A DNA stretch of 64,000 nt from Neospora caninum Liverpool (taxonomy: Eukaryota > Apicomplexa > Conoidasida > Eucoccidiorida > Sarcocystidae): NCBI RefSeq assembly GCF_000208865.1, contig NC_018397.1, forward strand, positions 6,017,844 through 6,081,843, read 5' to 3'. The position numbers and the translations under genes are program-made. The notes under the pieces are model-generated. The model saw only the letters and a program-made list of their open reading frames with translations, was not told the origin of the DNA and ran no database searches. The first letter of the stretch is position 1. The number at the start of each line of letters is the position of its first letter. Positions 10,410-22,400 of this stretch are shown here, piece by piece.

Positions 10410-13400
10410 GTTTGTATTTATGTATTTATATATGCATATATGTATATATGTGTATATATATGTATTTATATATGTTACTATATGTGTATATATCTGTATG
10501 TATATGCATATGGCTGTTATCTCTCGTAAAAACAGAGAGAGAAAAAAAAACGGGGCGAGGCGCGGTGAGGCCCGCGGAAGACGGGCAAACTGTGTCGGGT
10601 GTGAGGAGCGCACGCCTCGGCAGCAGTGCGAGGAGGAAGCGCAGGCGAGGGAATTCCATGCAGGGCGTTTTTCCCCGTCTCGTGTCTTGTCGGTCGCAGC
10701 GTTCTCTTCCTCAGCGACACGATGCGGCACCGGGGCCGGCTTATACTCAGCACCATCATGCCGCTCTACGGAGACGCGCAACTCCTGAAAACCTGTGAGG
10801 AACCGCGATAACACAAAGGGGGAAGAGAGAGAAGCGGCCGGGAAAACACGCAGGGGAGAAGGACGACAGGTCGCGCGCTCTACGAGACGTAAAGATCCAC
10901 AACTCGACACTTTTGCACTGCCCACAACTCCATACGTCCATATACAGAGGCCTGTGCTCCGCGACAGGCCTGTCCATCTTTCGGCCAAGAGAAAGCGGAC
11001 AGTCTTGATCGGATGTGCCGAAACAATGCCCCTCCGTAACACCTCTTTTTCCAGCCTTAGGCGTGCGACAGTGTATGTACACCTGGTGGGTCTCGCTGGC
11101 GGCGGAGAGCCGTTTCGCGTCCTCCGGCGGTCCTGTTTTTCTTCGACTGTTTCGTGTGGCGATGGAAGCTGTGAGAGGATGTCGGCCTCGCTTCTCCGCT
11201 TTTGCTTCAGACTTTGGGATCGCAGAAGATGACCTCTCCGGGAGATTGTACTTTCTCGTCTTGCACGTTTGGCTGCTGCATCGACGTCTCGTTGCCCTGG
11301 TAAAACGCGAAATTTGAGCGCTCTGGGAACCACGCAGCGTGTTCCCGAGGCGCGCGTTTGGCTGCTCAGCGCGCAAAAACGCCCACGCATCACGTCACAT
11401 CGGGGAGAGATCGTCTCTTCTGTGCGCCTGTCTGGACTCCACGCGAAGCCGTCTGGGGTTTGACGGCTTTTGCGGCGTCGCCTTCCCTCTCCCATCTCGC
11501 GGTGGGGCCGTTCTCGGTCCTCTCTTCTCTCCGCTGGTCGAGCGCCCACGAAAAACTGCCTCGCCTGTGTCGCTTCCCGTTCTCCCGGCTCCGCTGTACC
11601 TCTGTCATCACAAACTCTGGTTTCTTTTCAGCAAGAGGAGCTGACGAGGGACGCGCTCTGGGAGGCCGTCGACGATCTCTATCGCGCGATTCTCTCCGAG
11701 GCGCACGTGAGCTACTCAGCACGCCGAAAAAGCTGCCAAGCTTCCCGCAGTTATCTCGGGTGTATTCATCCCTTGTGTTCACGATCTTTGCTATATACTC
11801 ATTCGCAGTGTTCACGATCTCTTGCTGTGCTCATCCAAGGCATTCAGGAGCTCTGTTCCACGCCCCCACGGGGTTTTCAGGTGGTTTCGTTTCCGTGGGT
11901 CTCCCCCCTCAGTGGTTAGCGCCGAGGGACACGCCCGTGGCCAACTGGGCTGTTATCTGCGCAGTTGTGCGTTTTTTGCTCCGATTTTGTTCCAGACGAT
12001 CGACACAGCGTGTGTTTGGCGCCCTGTCCACGCGTGCTTTCCCCTTTTCTGCGCCTGTTGTCCCTCGCTGCGTCGAGAGATGTGCAGAGCCACAACTCAT
12101 GGATTGACTGCTTTTTTCGTTTTTGGCATTGGAAAGAGTTGATGTGGCGGAAAAACGATTGCAGCAACTGCAGCTCGAGGTCTGCGACACTTGTTTTTTT
12201 TAAAAACGGGTTTCTACGTTTCGGCAAACCACCCTTTTCCGGGGACTCTCCACACTACCAGTTGGCTTCCTGTTCTCGCGAAAGTCTTTGTTTTTCCCCG
12301 ATCGACGTTCTCTTGTGTTTTCCTGACCGTGTCAAGTGCATGAAGTACATAGTGGTGTCCAGCATCGCACGACTTTCCGTGTTCGGACGTCGTTCTCCGA
12401 AGACCTCACACGCGGTCTATTTCCGAGGACCGGTTCTTTGACCCAAAGCGAACGCCTTTTCGCTGGTTTTTCGGCGCATCCATTTCTTTCGGTGTTTCAC
12501 GTTCAAGAGCTCCGCGTCTTTTCTCGTCTCTCTCTCCCGGCCGAGCCGAGGACACGCAGAAGGTCCAGTTCTGAGGCCTCGGCAAAAAGAGGCGCAGCGA
12601 AGACGCCGGTGTGGTCTTTTCGACACTGTTCTGTTTCTCTTTCCAGGTCAGCGAGATGCGGCTCTCGGCGTATGTTCGGGAAATGCAGCAAACCGCCCTC
12701 GGCTTTTGCCTCCTGCTCGACGAGGCTTTCGATCGGCCTCTCTTCGCTGGAGAGACTGCCCTCAGGATTTGGTTGTAAGGACGCATGCGGGGAAGCCTGA
12801 AAGCGGCGTACAAGCTGAGACGCTTTCGAGCTCAAGTCTCTCGAGTCTCTCAAGAAATACCAAGACGCGTCGAGCCGATCGCTCTGTTTCCACCGCCAGT
12901 GGCCGGGAGGCACGCAGGGCCCTTCGCGCGCGTGCAGGACAACTGTTCTGTAGCGTCTATTTTCTCGGTCTCTCTGGGTCTCTCTCTTCTTCGCCTCCTT
13001 GGTTGCGTCTTGCTTTCGTTTTCTCTATCCTTGCCTGCTGTGTCTGTCTTCTTGGGTTCGCAGCATGGTGTTTAAGGCGAAGGAGGAACGTCGCTTCTCC
13101 CCGCACGTCCTCGACCTCACGGCCTACCTTCTGAGGACGGTGAGGATTGACGGCGTCTGTTTCTGTCTCGCGAGGTTTTTTGCTTCTTTGTCTGGCGTCC
13201 GCGCCCGTTTTTTGTTGGCGTGAAGTCGCGTGCCGTGTCGGAGAGCGCGCTGTCCGATCGACGGAGAGGCGCACTGTTCGGCCGTTCCCTCCTTTGTTCC
13301 TCCTTTGTTCCCTGAACACCCACAGGTAGGCGGTCCTCCGTGCCTCTCACTTTGATCGCGCTTCGCTGTGTCGTTTCCCCGAACACCGGCACGGTCCCCA

Positions 13401-13619
13401 GCAGTCCTTCCTGGCTGTCTCCGGTGCTACAGCGAAGGCTTGGTTCTTCTCCCTTCTCGCTGTCTCTCTCTCCAGAGCAAATTCGTCGCGGAAATCCCCA
13501 CGGACCTCCTTCTCCGCGGAAGCTTTTCTTGGCCCCGGTGGCCGCCGCATCTGGACGGCGCGCCGGCTGTCGAGGCGGAGACGGAAGACGGCGGCAAAAC
13601 GTTTTTCTCAAAAATGTGA
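8136..13619 (+). CDS. UQCC1: Ubiquinol-cytochrome c chaperone (CBP3/UQCC1 family), mitochondrial
   Basis: Assembly factor for respiratory complex III; in yeast and animals it binds the mitoribosome exit and newly made cytochrome b. Nine exons keep phase throughout: 8136-8741, 9553-9624, 10037-10149, 10715-10794, 11055-11170, 11632-11706, 12647-12774, 13064-13139 and 13476-13619 (469 residues). The core from about residue 285 follows human UQCC1: MYTWWVSLAAESRF, DALWEAVDDLYRAIL, YVREMQQTALGFCLLLDEAF, ALRIWFMVFKAKEERRF, LTAYLLRT, then DLLLRGSFSWPRW, equivalent to DLLLTGEVSWRP. The N-terminus (MALSARVLSSLTRGARKP, then PSRSFSVTTPP) is basic and serine-rich, as expected of a mitochondrial presequence. 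About 150 residues of low-complexity sequence, including 24-nt tandem repeats, separate it from the core. Donor 9625 (GTGCGA) is weak. Confidence 0.85.
8285..8490 (+). repeat. 24-nt tandem repeat in exon 1 of the UQCC1-like gene
   Basis: About eight copies of a 24-nt unit (CTGCTCTTTCATCTCCGCTTTCGT and variants) occur in a row. In the gene's frame each copy encodes an SSPLSSAL-type octapeptide. The repeat is a multiple of three, so changes in copy number keep the frame. Confidence 0.9.
8919..8945 (+). other. G-run in intron 1 of the UQCC1-like gene (possible G-quadruplex)
   Basis: Long runs of G interrupted by A or AA satisfy the four-G-tract pattern on the sense strand of the intron. Only the base composition is seen; folding is inferred. 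Confidence 0.5.
10375..10510. repeat. (TA)n microsatellite and TATGTATA-rich tract in intron 3 of the UQCC1-like gene
   Basis: A pure TA run at about 10375-10406 passes into degenerate TATG/TATA sequence up to about 10510. It lies between the exons at 10149 and 10715. Confidence 0.9.
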
Positions 13620-16456
13620 AGAAACGGACGCACAGCGGCTCTTTCCCGCCTTCGCGACAACACGGCCATAGGTGTTCCCCGGTTCTTTTTCTCCGTATAT
13701 TCGCGGTTCTAGGAAGTTCTCTGCCTCCGCACATGTCTCGCCTATCCGTCGCTCTACGCACTTCTTGGTTGCATGTCCCTTTCCCTTTTCTACAAGCTGA
13801 AGCCAAACGAGCTGAGCGCGGAGGCTGTTTCGCCCATCTGGGTGCACATGCATGGCTGCCGCCGTGGAGCCTCCCAGGCGTGAAATGTGCGTCGGACGAA
13901 CCAGGTTGCCTCCGACTGTCCGTAGTCCATGGTCCACCCAGTTGCTGTATGAACAAGGAACGGAGTGTTCGCCGTAGCGTTCCGAGCCCCTCTCCACTGT
14001 GTGCCTCAAAAAACAGACGCGCCGAAGCGTCCCAGACTGTCAAGCGGCGAAAGCCGCGGTTTTCCGCACAGAAAGGGCGTCTGTAACGAGCTCGCTTCGG
14101 TCGAAACGAGCAGCCTTTGAAGCGAGGCCGGTCCTGAGCGTGTAGAAAAAACGGCGGTATATGAACTATCCCAAAAAACACAAGGCTCTATCGTAGTCGA
14201 TCTACGATCTTGGCCGTTTTTCGTTTCCGGGAGAAAACGAAACTGGACGATAAGTGACGAAGAGACGGTTAGGACATACCCGCACGTGGGACTGCCGAGA
14301 CACTGCAGGGGACTGGGCACCCGCGTCTTCGCAGCTTGCGAATCTCCTGCATGTCCAGTCGAGGATATAGATCCAGTGTGTTGTGCGCCTGAACACCGCG
14401 ACAGATTCTGCAATAGACGCTGGACAACACTCCGCTGAATGTTTTTTTCACATGCTGAGAAGTGCACGAGAAAACCTTGGACCCGGTAGAGAACGGCGTG
14501 CAAGGTATACGCCCGACGGAGTCTCTGCTTTGTCGATTTGGGCTACTCACTTCTGGACCGGGGACGGTTTGCACATCGTATCAGGCGCCCCCACTGAAGC
14601 TACACTCCCACTCACGCACTGTGTATTTAGTGATTCGTCGGTTGCTACAAACTCGATTTTTCTGGCGAGTACAGACTACGGGCTCGCCTGCGGGTTCAGA
14701 CCGAAACGTCTGTTTGCAAGATACGCATTGCAAGGATTAAAACCTTGTGGGGTTCTTTGTGGTCTTCCACAACGACCACGCACTGCCAAGGTTTTTTCAC
14801 GCCGGTAATTTTCCCGCGAGAAGTTACGGGAGACTCTGGAGACGCCTGTTTCTCTCCACAGCCCTCCAGTGTCGAGTTCAGGTCGCAGGCATGGCTCTAT
14901 CATGCTGGCTGGGCGGGCGTGAAGCAGTTCGCTGTGTCGCAAGTAGGAACGCGCACATGCAGCTGGCCTGCGGCCAAAAGTGCAGTCGCGCTTTTCGAGT
15001 CGTTTAGAATGAACACACAGTGGAGGAGGATCAAGGCGAAACCCCTCCTCCCTCGGCGGCCGCACCGCCGCAGACGATACAGCTCTCTGGCCTTCAACGG
15101 GTCAGCGCCGCATGGATGCCGGCGTCGGGTGCATGCGGAGTAGCCCCAATCTCTCCTCGCGTCTCGCCACCGTCGGGGACGCTAGCGTACTTTCACTGCA
15201 AGAAAAGCGTTTCGGTACCGCCTGCGGCGCGTCCACAGGAGACGGGAACGCGCCCGTTGCCTGTTCAACTCACATTTGGTCAAACAGTCGAGGCGCGCGC
15301 GTCAGTTTCCGGCCGAGCTTGCGTGACGCAGAGATCGGAGAAACGGAACGAGGGAAAGATCCCGCAAAACAAAACAGCCCGTAGAACTGCCCCGTCCTCT
15401 CTGGCTATACCGCAACCCCTGCGAGTGTGCCGCACCAGCATCTTGGGCGCTCTTCGTTTCGGAGTCTCGGCTGCAGACCTGAGTGAAAAAGACGTCGGTC
15501 GCGTGGTACGCTGACTGGAAAGAGCGCAGCGGTTGGGAGGAACTGCGACGTGGTTCGAAAGGACAGAGTAGCTGCAGTTGGACGAATTGTTGTGGGCTAT
15601 GGTTTAGGGTGAAGGCAAGCAGCCAGCGGTGAGTGCGGGGTCAGTCGCTGGCGTGTCTTCCGAGAAAAAGGACAGAGTTCTCTGCCGAGCTCCTCCGCGA
15701 CAGAGAACGCAGTGTCCGAACACTGGGGCGGTCTTCTTATCGTGTCTCTGACGCAGTTTATGATGTGTCTTTCTTTCTCCCTCGATTCCACGGACGGGGC
15801 CCGCAAGTTCTAGACGCTTCACACCGCTGGCCGCGCGGTGCGGGAGATTGCCCGCGAGAGAGAGAGAGACGCGGGGGATTGGAGCCGGCGGCGCGGTAAG
15901 CCTCCCGGCGCTTTCTCCCCTAGCTCGGCTCCTCCTTTCCCTGTTTCTACACCCTTTCTGTCTCACATTTGCCGGCGCTTTCTTTCCCGTAGATTTGCGG
16001 GGGAACGACGAACCAGAGGGACGGGAAGTGGCAATCGCGAGGACTTCTCTGCGCTGCCTGAACGGGTGTATGTGGACCCGTCGACACACTTCGAGGCATC
16101 GAGCTCTGCCGCGCATCCGTGCTGCTTATATCTTCGGTACGTATTAAGAGTTCCTTTTCAGCCAAAAATCACGCGCTTTCCGGTTTTTCCTCCCGTCTGT
16201 GCTGACCCGTCGCTTGTCCTCTCGTCATCCCCTTTCCGCGATAAACTGCAGCCCCAGCGACGACCGTCCCCCAATCGCGACATCCTGTGCGCAAGTCTAG
16301 CAACTTGCGACGCGTTCTCCTGGCGCTCAAAGAGGAGTGTCAGCCTGGCGGGTCCAGCGCCGCCGTCTGCCTGGCTAACGCGCGCCGGCGGTCTCTCGAT
16401 GACTGACTGGTACTGTTTCCACTTTTCGCCGTGAATTGCTTAGCACACGCGCAACG
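13620..16456. other. Intergenic, between the UQCC1-like and macroglobulin genes
   Basis: No supportable gene. Both flanking genes run left to right, so it should contain the 3' UTR of the first and the promoter and 5' UTR of the second. Long frames on the minus strand (13117-14181) overlap the terminal exon of the chaperone gene and show no family resemblance. Confidence 0.55.
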
Positions 16457-19400
16457 ATGGCGCGGGACCGCTGGGCGGTGACCGGCCTCTGGTTTGTCGC
16501 CTTGCTCCTGTTAGCATTTGTGGACCGGAACGCGTGTTCCTCAGATGCCCAATCCTCGGCTTCCCCGGCGCCGCGTTCTGCGTCTGTGTCTTTCCCTGTG
16601 GAAGGATCTCCGGTAAGCCGAGTGTCGGCCCCTGGCGAAGACGCCGTCTCCGCCGCTTCGTTCGAACCGCCGTTTCGCCTGGTGGCTATCGCCCCGCCTT
16701 CGGACAAGTCAGGCCCGGTCCCGGTGCTCCGCGGCAAGCAGCCGGTCGCTGCAGTGTTCTCGGTTCCCGTTATCCCTCTTGGCGCGTCCTTGTTCCGCGG
16801 AGACGCTTCGAGCGACTCGCACGTGCCGGCTTTCCACATCTTCACCAACAGCGCCGCGCAAACCGTGAAAGGGAGAGGCGGCTGGGTGACGACGAGCGTC
16901 TATCGATTCGATCCGGAAGACGCCTGGCCGGCGGACCTAACCGTGCGTGTGCACCTGAACAGATTCCTCCGCTCTGCAAGTGGCCAGCGTCTCGCTGAAG
17001 ACTGCGACGGAGCGGGGACGAGGGGGGCGGGCGCGCTGGATGGGAGGAACGAGGCAGAGAACGGCGCGGACCGGAAGGGACAGGCAAACGAAGCGCACGG
17101 ACGCGGCGAAGACCCAGCTCTCAGCTCGACCAAATCGGCCGATGGACCCTCGTGCATTTTCCGCCTGCGCACGGAGACACTCCGTGTGTCAGTCGCCTCC
17201 GTCACCTCGGACCTTGCGTCAGCCGTCACAGACAAGCAGTGGAAGCCGATCTTGGCAAACAGTTCCGATCCTCTCGCGTCGCTCTTTGAGGTGCCGGGAG
17301 ATGGGAGAGTGACAGTGAAGATGAATTCGCCCGTGGCGCTGTCTGCGCTCAGAAAGATGTCTCTGTCAGACCGACTTTTAGCGGTTGGTCGAGAGGAGCG
17401 CAACGGCGAGTTTTCGTTCGTGCCTTTCGACGTCCGCGCGTGCTCGGAGAACGGAGCGAAGGACGCCTTCGCCTCACGCGACTCCTCCGAGGACAGCGAG
17501 GAAGCGACGAGGTGGAGCGACGACAGCGGTGAAGACGACCAGGACAACGCGGGAGGAAACCGCCAAAGCGATGAGGTCATGTGTGTGGAACTCAGCTTCT
17601 CCGAGCGGCCGCTGCAGACTCGAGCAATCTACGAACTTTTCGTCAAAAAGGGGACAAAGTAGGTTTTCTCCGGCAGAGACAACATCTGACCAGCTGCCGG
17701 ATTGGTGTCTCCTCTGGTGGATCCCGGGGAGTCTTTGCCAAGTGAACATGCGAAGGTTAAGAGTGAACCGGAAGCTGCGTTCCCCGGCAACGCAAATGGC
17801 CAACCGTAAAGCGCATAAAGTGTCCTGGAACCAGCTGTGTCTTCATGTTCTCATACTTCAAATTCTCATCCCAATGTGTGGTCCTTTTTCACCCGGTCGC
17901 TCTTGCACGCGCTTCCCCGCTCAGACACGTCGAGTTGTCTTCCTCGCCGTTTCGAGTGTCGCTCTTCACTGCAGGCCGCGCAGAACCCTGCGCGCGTGTG
18001 TGTGTCCTTCCTGCGTGTCCGTCGCCAGCCCCCACCGTCTCCTCTCTTCCCGAGTTCTCGCGACGTAAAGAGCCCATTCGTCGGGCCAGAATTCGCTGCC
18101 TGCCGTGTGTCCGTTCGCACTGCTTTCTGCGTGAAGTTTTTTTTTGTGCCGTGTCCTAGAGCTGGGTGCGCCGTCGACTGTTTTTGTGCAGCTACTCGCG
18201 GTTCAGCGGCCCTCTCGGTTCGTCGTCCGTCTCCGCCTCTCCGCCAGCTTCTCCGGCTCGGCACTTTGCCTTCTTCCGCTCCGTCCGCGTGTCCCCCGCA
18301 TTCATTGACCCCGCGCTGTACGCCGCCGTTTCGGGTTCTCGCCGCGCGAAAGGAAAAGGCAGCTTTACCGGTCCCCGGCCGTTCCGTCTCGTCGGCAGCC
18401 AGCGCCCGCTGAACTCCGTCAGCTACCGCCGGGTAGCCCTCGTTCTGCCCCACGGTTTGTCAGGGCCAGTCGGCGAGCAGGCCGGCGTGAAGACGGAGGA
18501 GCCGCGCGCCTCGTCCTCGCGCTCTCCTTCGCGACTCGCCTCGGCGAACAGTGCCACGGACCTCCACGAGCAGGCGGAGAAGCTCGTGAGAAGAATGAAG
18601 TTGGTCCACCTCGCGACAGGACACGAGCTGTCGATCCGGCCGGTCCTCGAGAAGAAAGTGCACCTGATTCTCTGGTGCGACGAGCTGCTGCCGGGGGAAA
18701 CGTACAAGCTGAGCGTCGTCGGCAACGCGGACGCGGCGTCCGAGAACCTGTTTGACGGCTTCGGCCTCCCTCTGGAGAGCAGCGAGATTGAATTTTCCAT
18801 GTCGCGGCTTCGCCCGAACCTCGAATTCCTCCGGTGTCAAGAGACCGTCTGGGTCCTCAACGACCGGGGAGCGGAGGCGACGCGCGACAAAGGCCTTCCC
18901 TTGGCGCTGATGACTATCGCACACGACAAAAGGGAGGAAGGCGAGCGGAGAAAAATCACCTGGGGAGACATCGACGCGGCCACTCTGGACGCGGAGCCTT
19001 TCGGCGCGTGCGTGCGCAGCGGAGACGCCAAATGCGTCGCCCGCATGTTGCCCATGTGGTCCCACGCCGCAGGCCCGATGACGCGCCAGTGAGTCCACCA
19101 GGGAACCGAAGCAGAAACGAAAAGGCTCTGAAACAAAGGACACACACACACACACACCGAGTGTCCGTCTCTGTTGGGCGGGCCAGCGTCGATGAAAACC
19201 GGATAGCTCAAGGGGTTTCCTGGGACTTCCCGTCTGAAGGTCGCGCGCGGGGCGGCGCTGGCGTTTCGCACGTTTCGCGCGTTTCGCCTCACCACACACT
19301 CAGACGGCGAGAGAGAGAAGTGCCTCCCTCGTCGCTTCATGCCTGTTCTTTTCAGTCCTCTCCGTGCGTGCGCCTCCCTCTTTGTGCGGTCTCATTCAGC

Positions 19401-22400
19401 CCGGCCCACGAACTCGTTTCCTTCGATGGCGCCTCCGGCGCTGCAGCCGCGAATTCCTCGCCGCTCCTCAGCACCGGCGCGTTTGCGACAATCGTGGCGC
19501 CACATCTTTCGGGCTTCTCGCCCCACGCGCTGTACCTCGTTTCGGCGCACACGCAGCACTTCGGCTCCACCTCGGTCTCGAGCGACAGGCACCTCGTGGG
19601 CGCGCTGTCGCTCTCCGTCTTTCACTCGGTCCACGTCGAGCAGGCGACAAACAGTCTGGTTGTGAGTTTCCAGGTTCTCTCGCTGAAGACCGCGCAGCCG
19701 TTGGCGGACGCCACCATCCGCGTCTTTGCGAGTTACGTGGGGTACGGCCGCGAGCCTGCACTCCTGGCCTGCGCGCCGAACGCGAGCGACGGAGAAGACG
19801 CGAGCGGGGCGAGGTCCAACGCCGGCGCGCAGGAGTGCACCTTCGTGCAAACTGACGCCAAGGGGTTTGCCGCCTGGCAGTCCAGCGAGGCGATCGTCGA
19901 AGGCGCCGAACTCTTCGCGACAGTCGTCGCGCCGCTCAGCGACGGCTCGACCCGGTCCAAACGCGAGAGCGAGGAACTGCCCGCCGTGTTTGTCACGGAG
20001 CGTCTCAGCTGGCCATGGGAACTACACCGCAACCAGCTGCTGGGTGCGGGGATGGCGCGTTCAGGGTCGCACCCCTCCGTTCTGGTCGGCTACGATCGCC
20101 GCTTCTTCGTCTCCAGCAACAGCCTCCGCTTCTTTGTCCTCGCCGACCGCACGTCGTTCCGACCCGGGGACAAAGTGTTCCTCCACGGCCTCGTCTCCCT
20201 GGTCAACTCTTCGCTCTGCGGCTTCGACGGCGCGTGCTTCCTTCACCAGGCTCTCCGCCTCGACGCCCCCGAAAAGCTCCGAGTCCTCATCGGTGCCCAG
20301 TGGAACCTCGAGGCCGCCTCCCACTACGAAGGCCGGGAGGTACGTGCAGCCCACGGAATGGAGGCAGGCCGCATGGGCTCCGGTCTTGCGCACAGCTGCT
20401 CGGTGCGCGTCGTTGCGCTGAATCACTTTGGGGCCTTCGAGGCGTCTTTGGACATTCCGCTCGACGCGGAGCTGGGCACCAGCACGTTCCTCGAGTTCCG
20501 GATTTTCAAAGACGGGGACGTGGACGAGAAAGCCCTCTTGGCAGAGAGCGTGTGCCCGGACACCTGGTACCAGCTTGCGGACGCGAACAACCTGAAGCGG
20601 CTCGATCCCGCGGAAGGCTTCTCCATCCTCGTCGAGGACCCGCGGCCGCCGTCGCTCTTGGTGTCTCCTCTGGACCTCCCGGCCGTCGTGAATCCTGCGT
20701 CCTCGTTCGCGGTCTCGGGAATCGTCAAGACCTACGGCGGCCTGCCGGTCCAGGGACACCGAGTCGAGATTCGCTTCGCCTTCCAACCGACGCTGGGCGA
20801 GCAAACCCTGCGAAAGGGAGTCGCGCGGCTGCGCCGCGCTCTGGGAAGAGAGGCCCAGGTGGCTGGTCCCGCCAGCGACTTCTCCACGTTCCGCGTCAGT
20901 TCGAAGCAGGACGATGTCAAGGTGGTCACCGCAGGCGAGGTGTCGAGTCGCGACACTGTGAAGCTGCATGCAGAGGTCCGCACAGACGCGGCGGGGCAGT
21001 TCGCGTTGCCGCTGTTCTTGGAGAAACTGACTGTGAGTCCAGCCACCTCTGTTCCGCTCGACCTGGAGCACGCCCCCACCTTCCCCCTCTTGTGGGGAGA
21101 AGGGACGGAGATCTCCGTCTCCGTCCGCGTCGTTGGGCTGACTGGCGACGTGCTGCCGCCCCAGACCGCTTCGGTTATTGTCGCCTCGTCGGACTTTTTC
21201 CTCGGGGAGCACTTGTCTCTCTCTGTGCGGCCGGTCCTCCCAGGTGTCCCCTTCGCTGTCTCCGCAGTTTCCAAGCCGTATCCCGGAGTGAAGGCAGGCG
21301 CTTCGCTGCCACGGGGCAGCTCCCTGGAGGTCGCGGTGCTGCGCGTCGACCCGGCAAACCCGCTCGGCAGATCCTGGGAAGCGCAGGCCGACAACTGGAC
21401 CTCGTGGCACACGGATCAAGGCCTCGCCCCCTGCCAGCCGTCCCTGTTCTCGGCAGCGCGCGACTGGGACGCGGTCAGGTCCGCAGACGCTCGGGAGTCG
21501 GCTCAGGCGCACGACGGGGACCAGGAAGAGCTTGACGCGATGGAGGCCTTCACGGACGGCAGCGTAGACCTTTGGGAATTCGTCGAGAAGCAAAGGAGCA
21601 GGTTTTCGGTCGTCAAAAGCTGCCAAGGCCACGGCGGCCGCCTAACATGCCCCGTCACCCTTCCCCTGGACGCCGCCCAGTATGTCTTCCTCACGACTTT
21701 CCGTCTTCCGGATGGGAGGAGCGTGCGGAACTGCGAATACTTCCTCCCGACCGCTGGGAACCTCCTCACGCGCGCGCTGAAGCCCGACTTGCGTCTCGAC
21801 AGCCCAGAGGTGACGCCGGGTCAGCGTGTGAGCCTGGTATTGCCTGCGGTCTTCCGTCCAGGGTCAGCAATTCGGCCCAGACTCGTCGCCGAGGCCGAAA
21901 GAGGCGGTCGCGGCGGGGCGACTCCGCCGTTGTATGGATCGCTGTCGGTCTGGTGGGGCACACGGTCAAACACAAGACTGTTCTTTCCAGTGCCTCTCGA
22001 CTCGCTCAAGGACGAGCTCCGCATTCCCATCGGTCGCGTCCCGGAGGACTGTCCCTCGTCCTGCTTGCTGCGCGTCGTGTTCGTGCCGCCCTTGTCGGAG
22101 ACGCCTCTCCCGATCTCACAAGTGGACACATCCACGAATGCGCTTCTGCCCAGGACAGAACGGTTCCCGCTCGAAACGGAGGCCGGAGCAAAGTTCGGGC
22201 CGTTCGTGGTGGACGAAACGTTCACCGTGGCGGTTCGCGCAGCCGCCTCGCCGTTCGCCATCCCCGACAGCACGGTGTCTTTCTCCCTCGACGGCAAGGC
22301 CCCTGCAGACGGCGAGGCCTCCCTGCGGCCAGGGAAGAAAGCAACGTTGCGCCTCTCGCTCTCGACGAATGCGGAGCAGAAGGCCGGCCTCGCTTCGCTT

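Noticed and set aside
13117..14181. 354-codon minus-strand frame
   Set aside because: Its right part crosses the terminal exon of the UQCC1-like gene in antisense, its residues are arginine- and proline-rich as in GC shadows, and it has no domain features.
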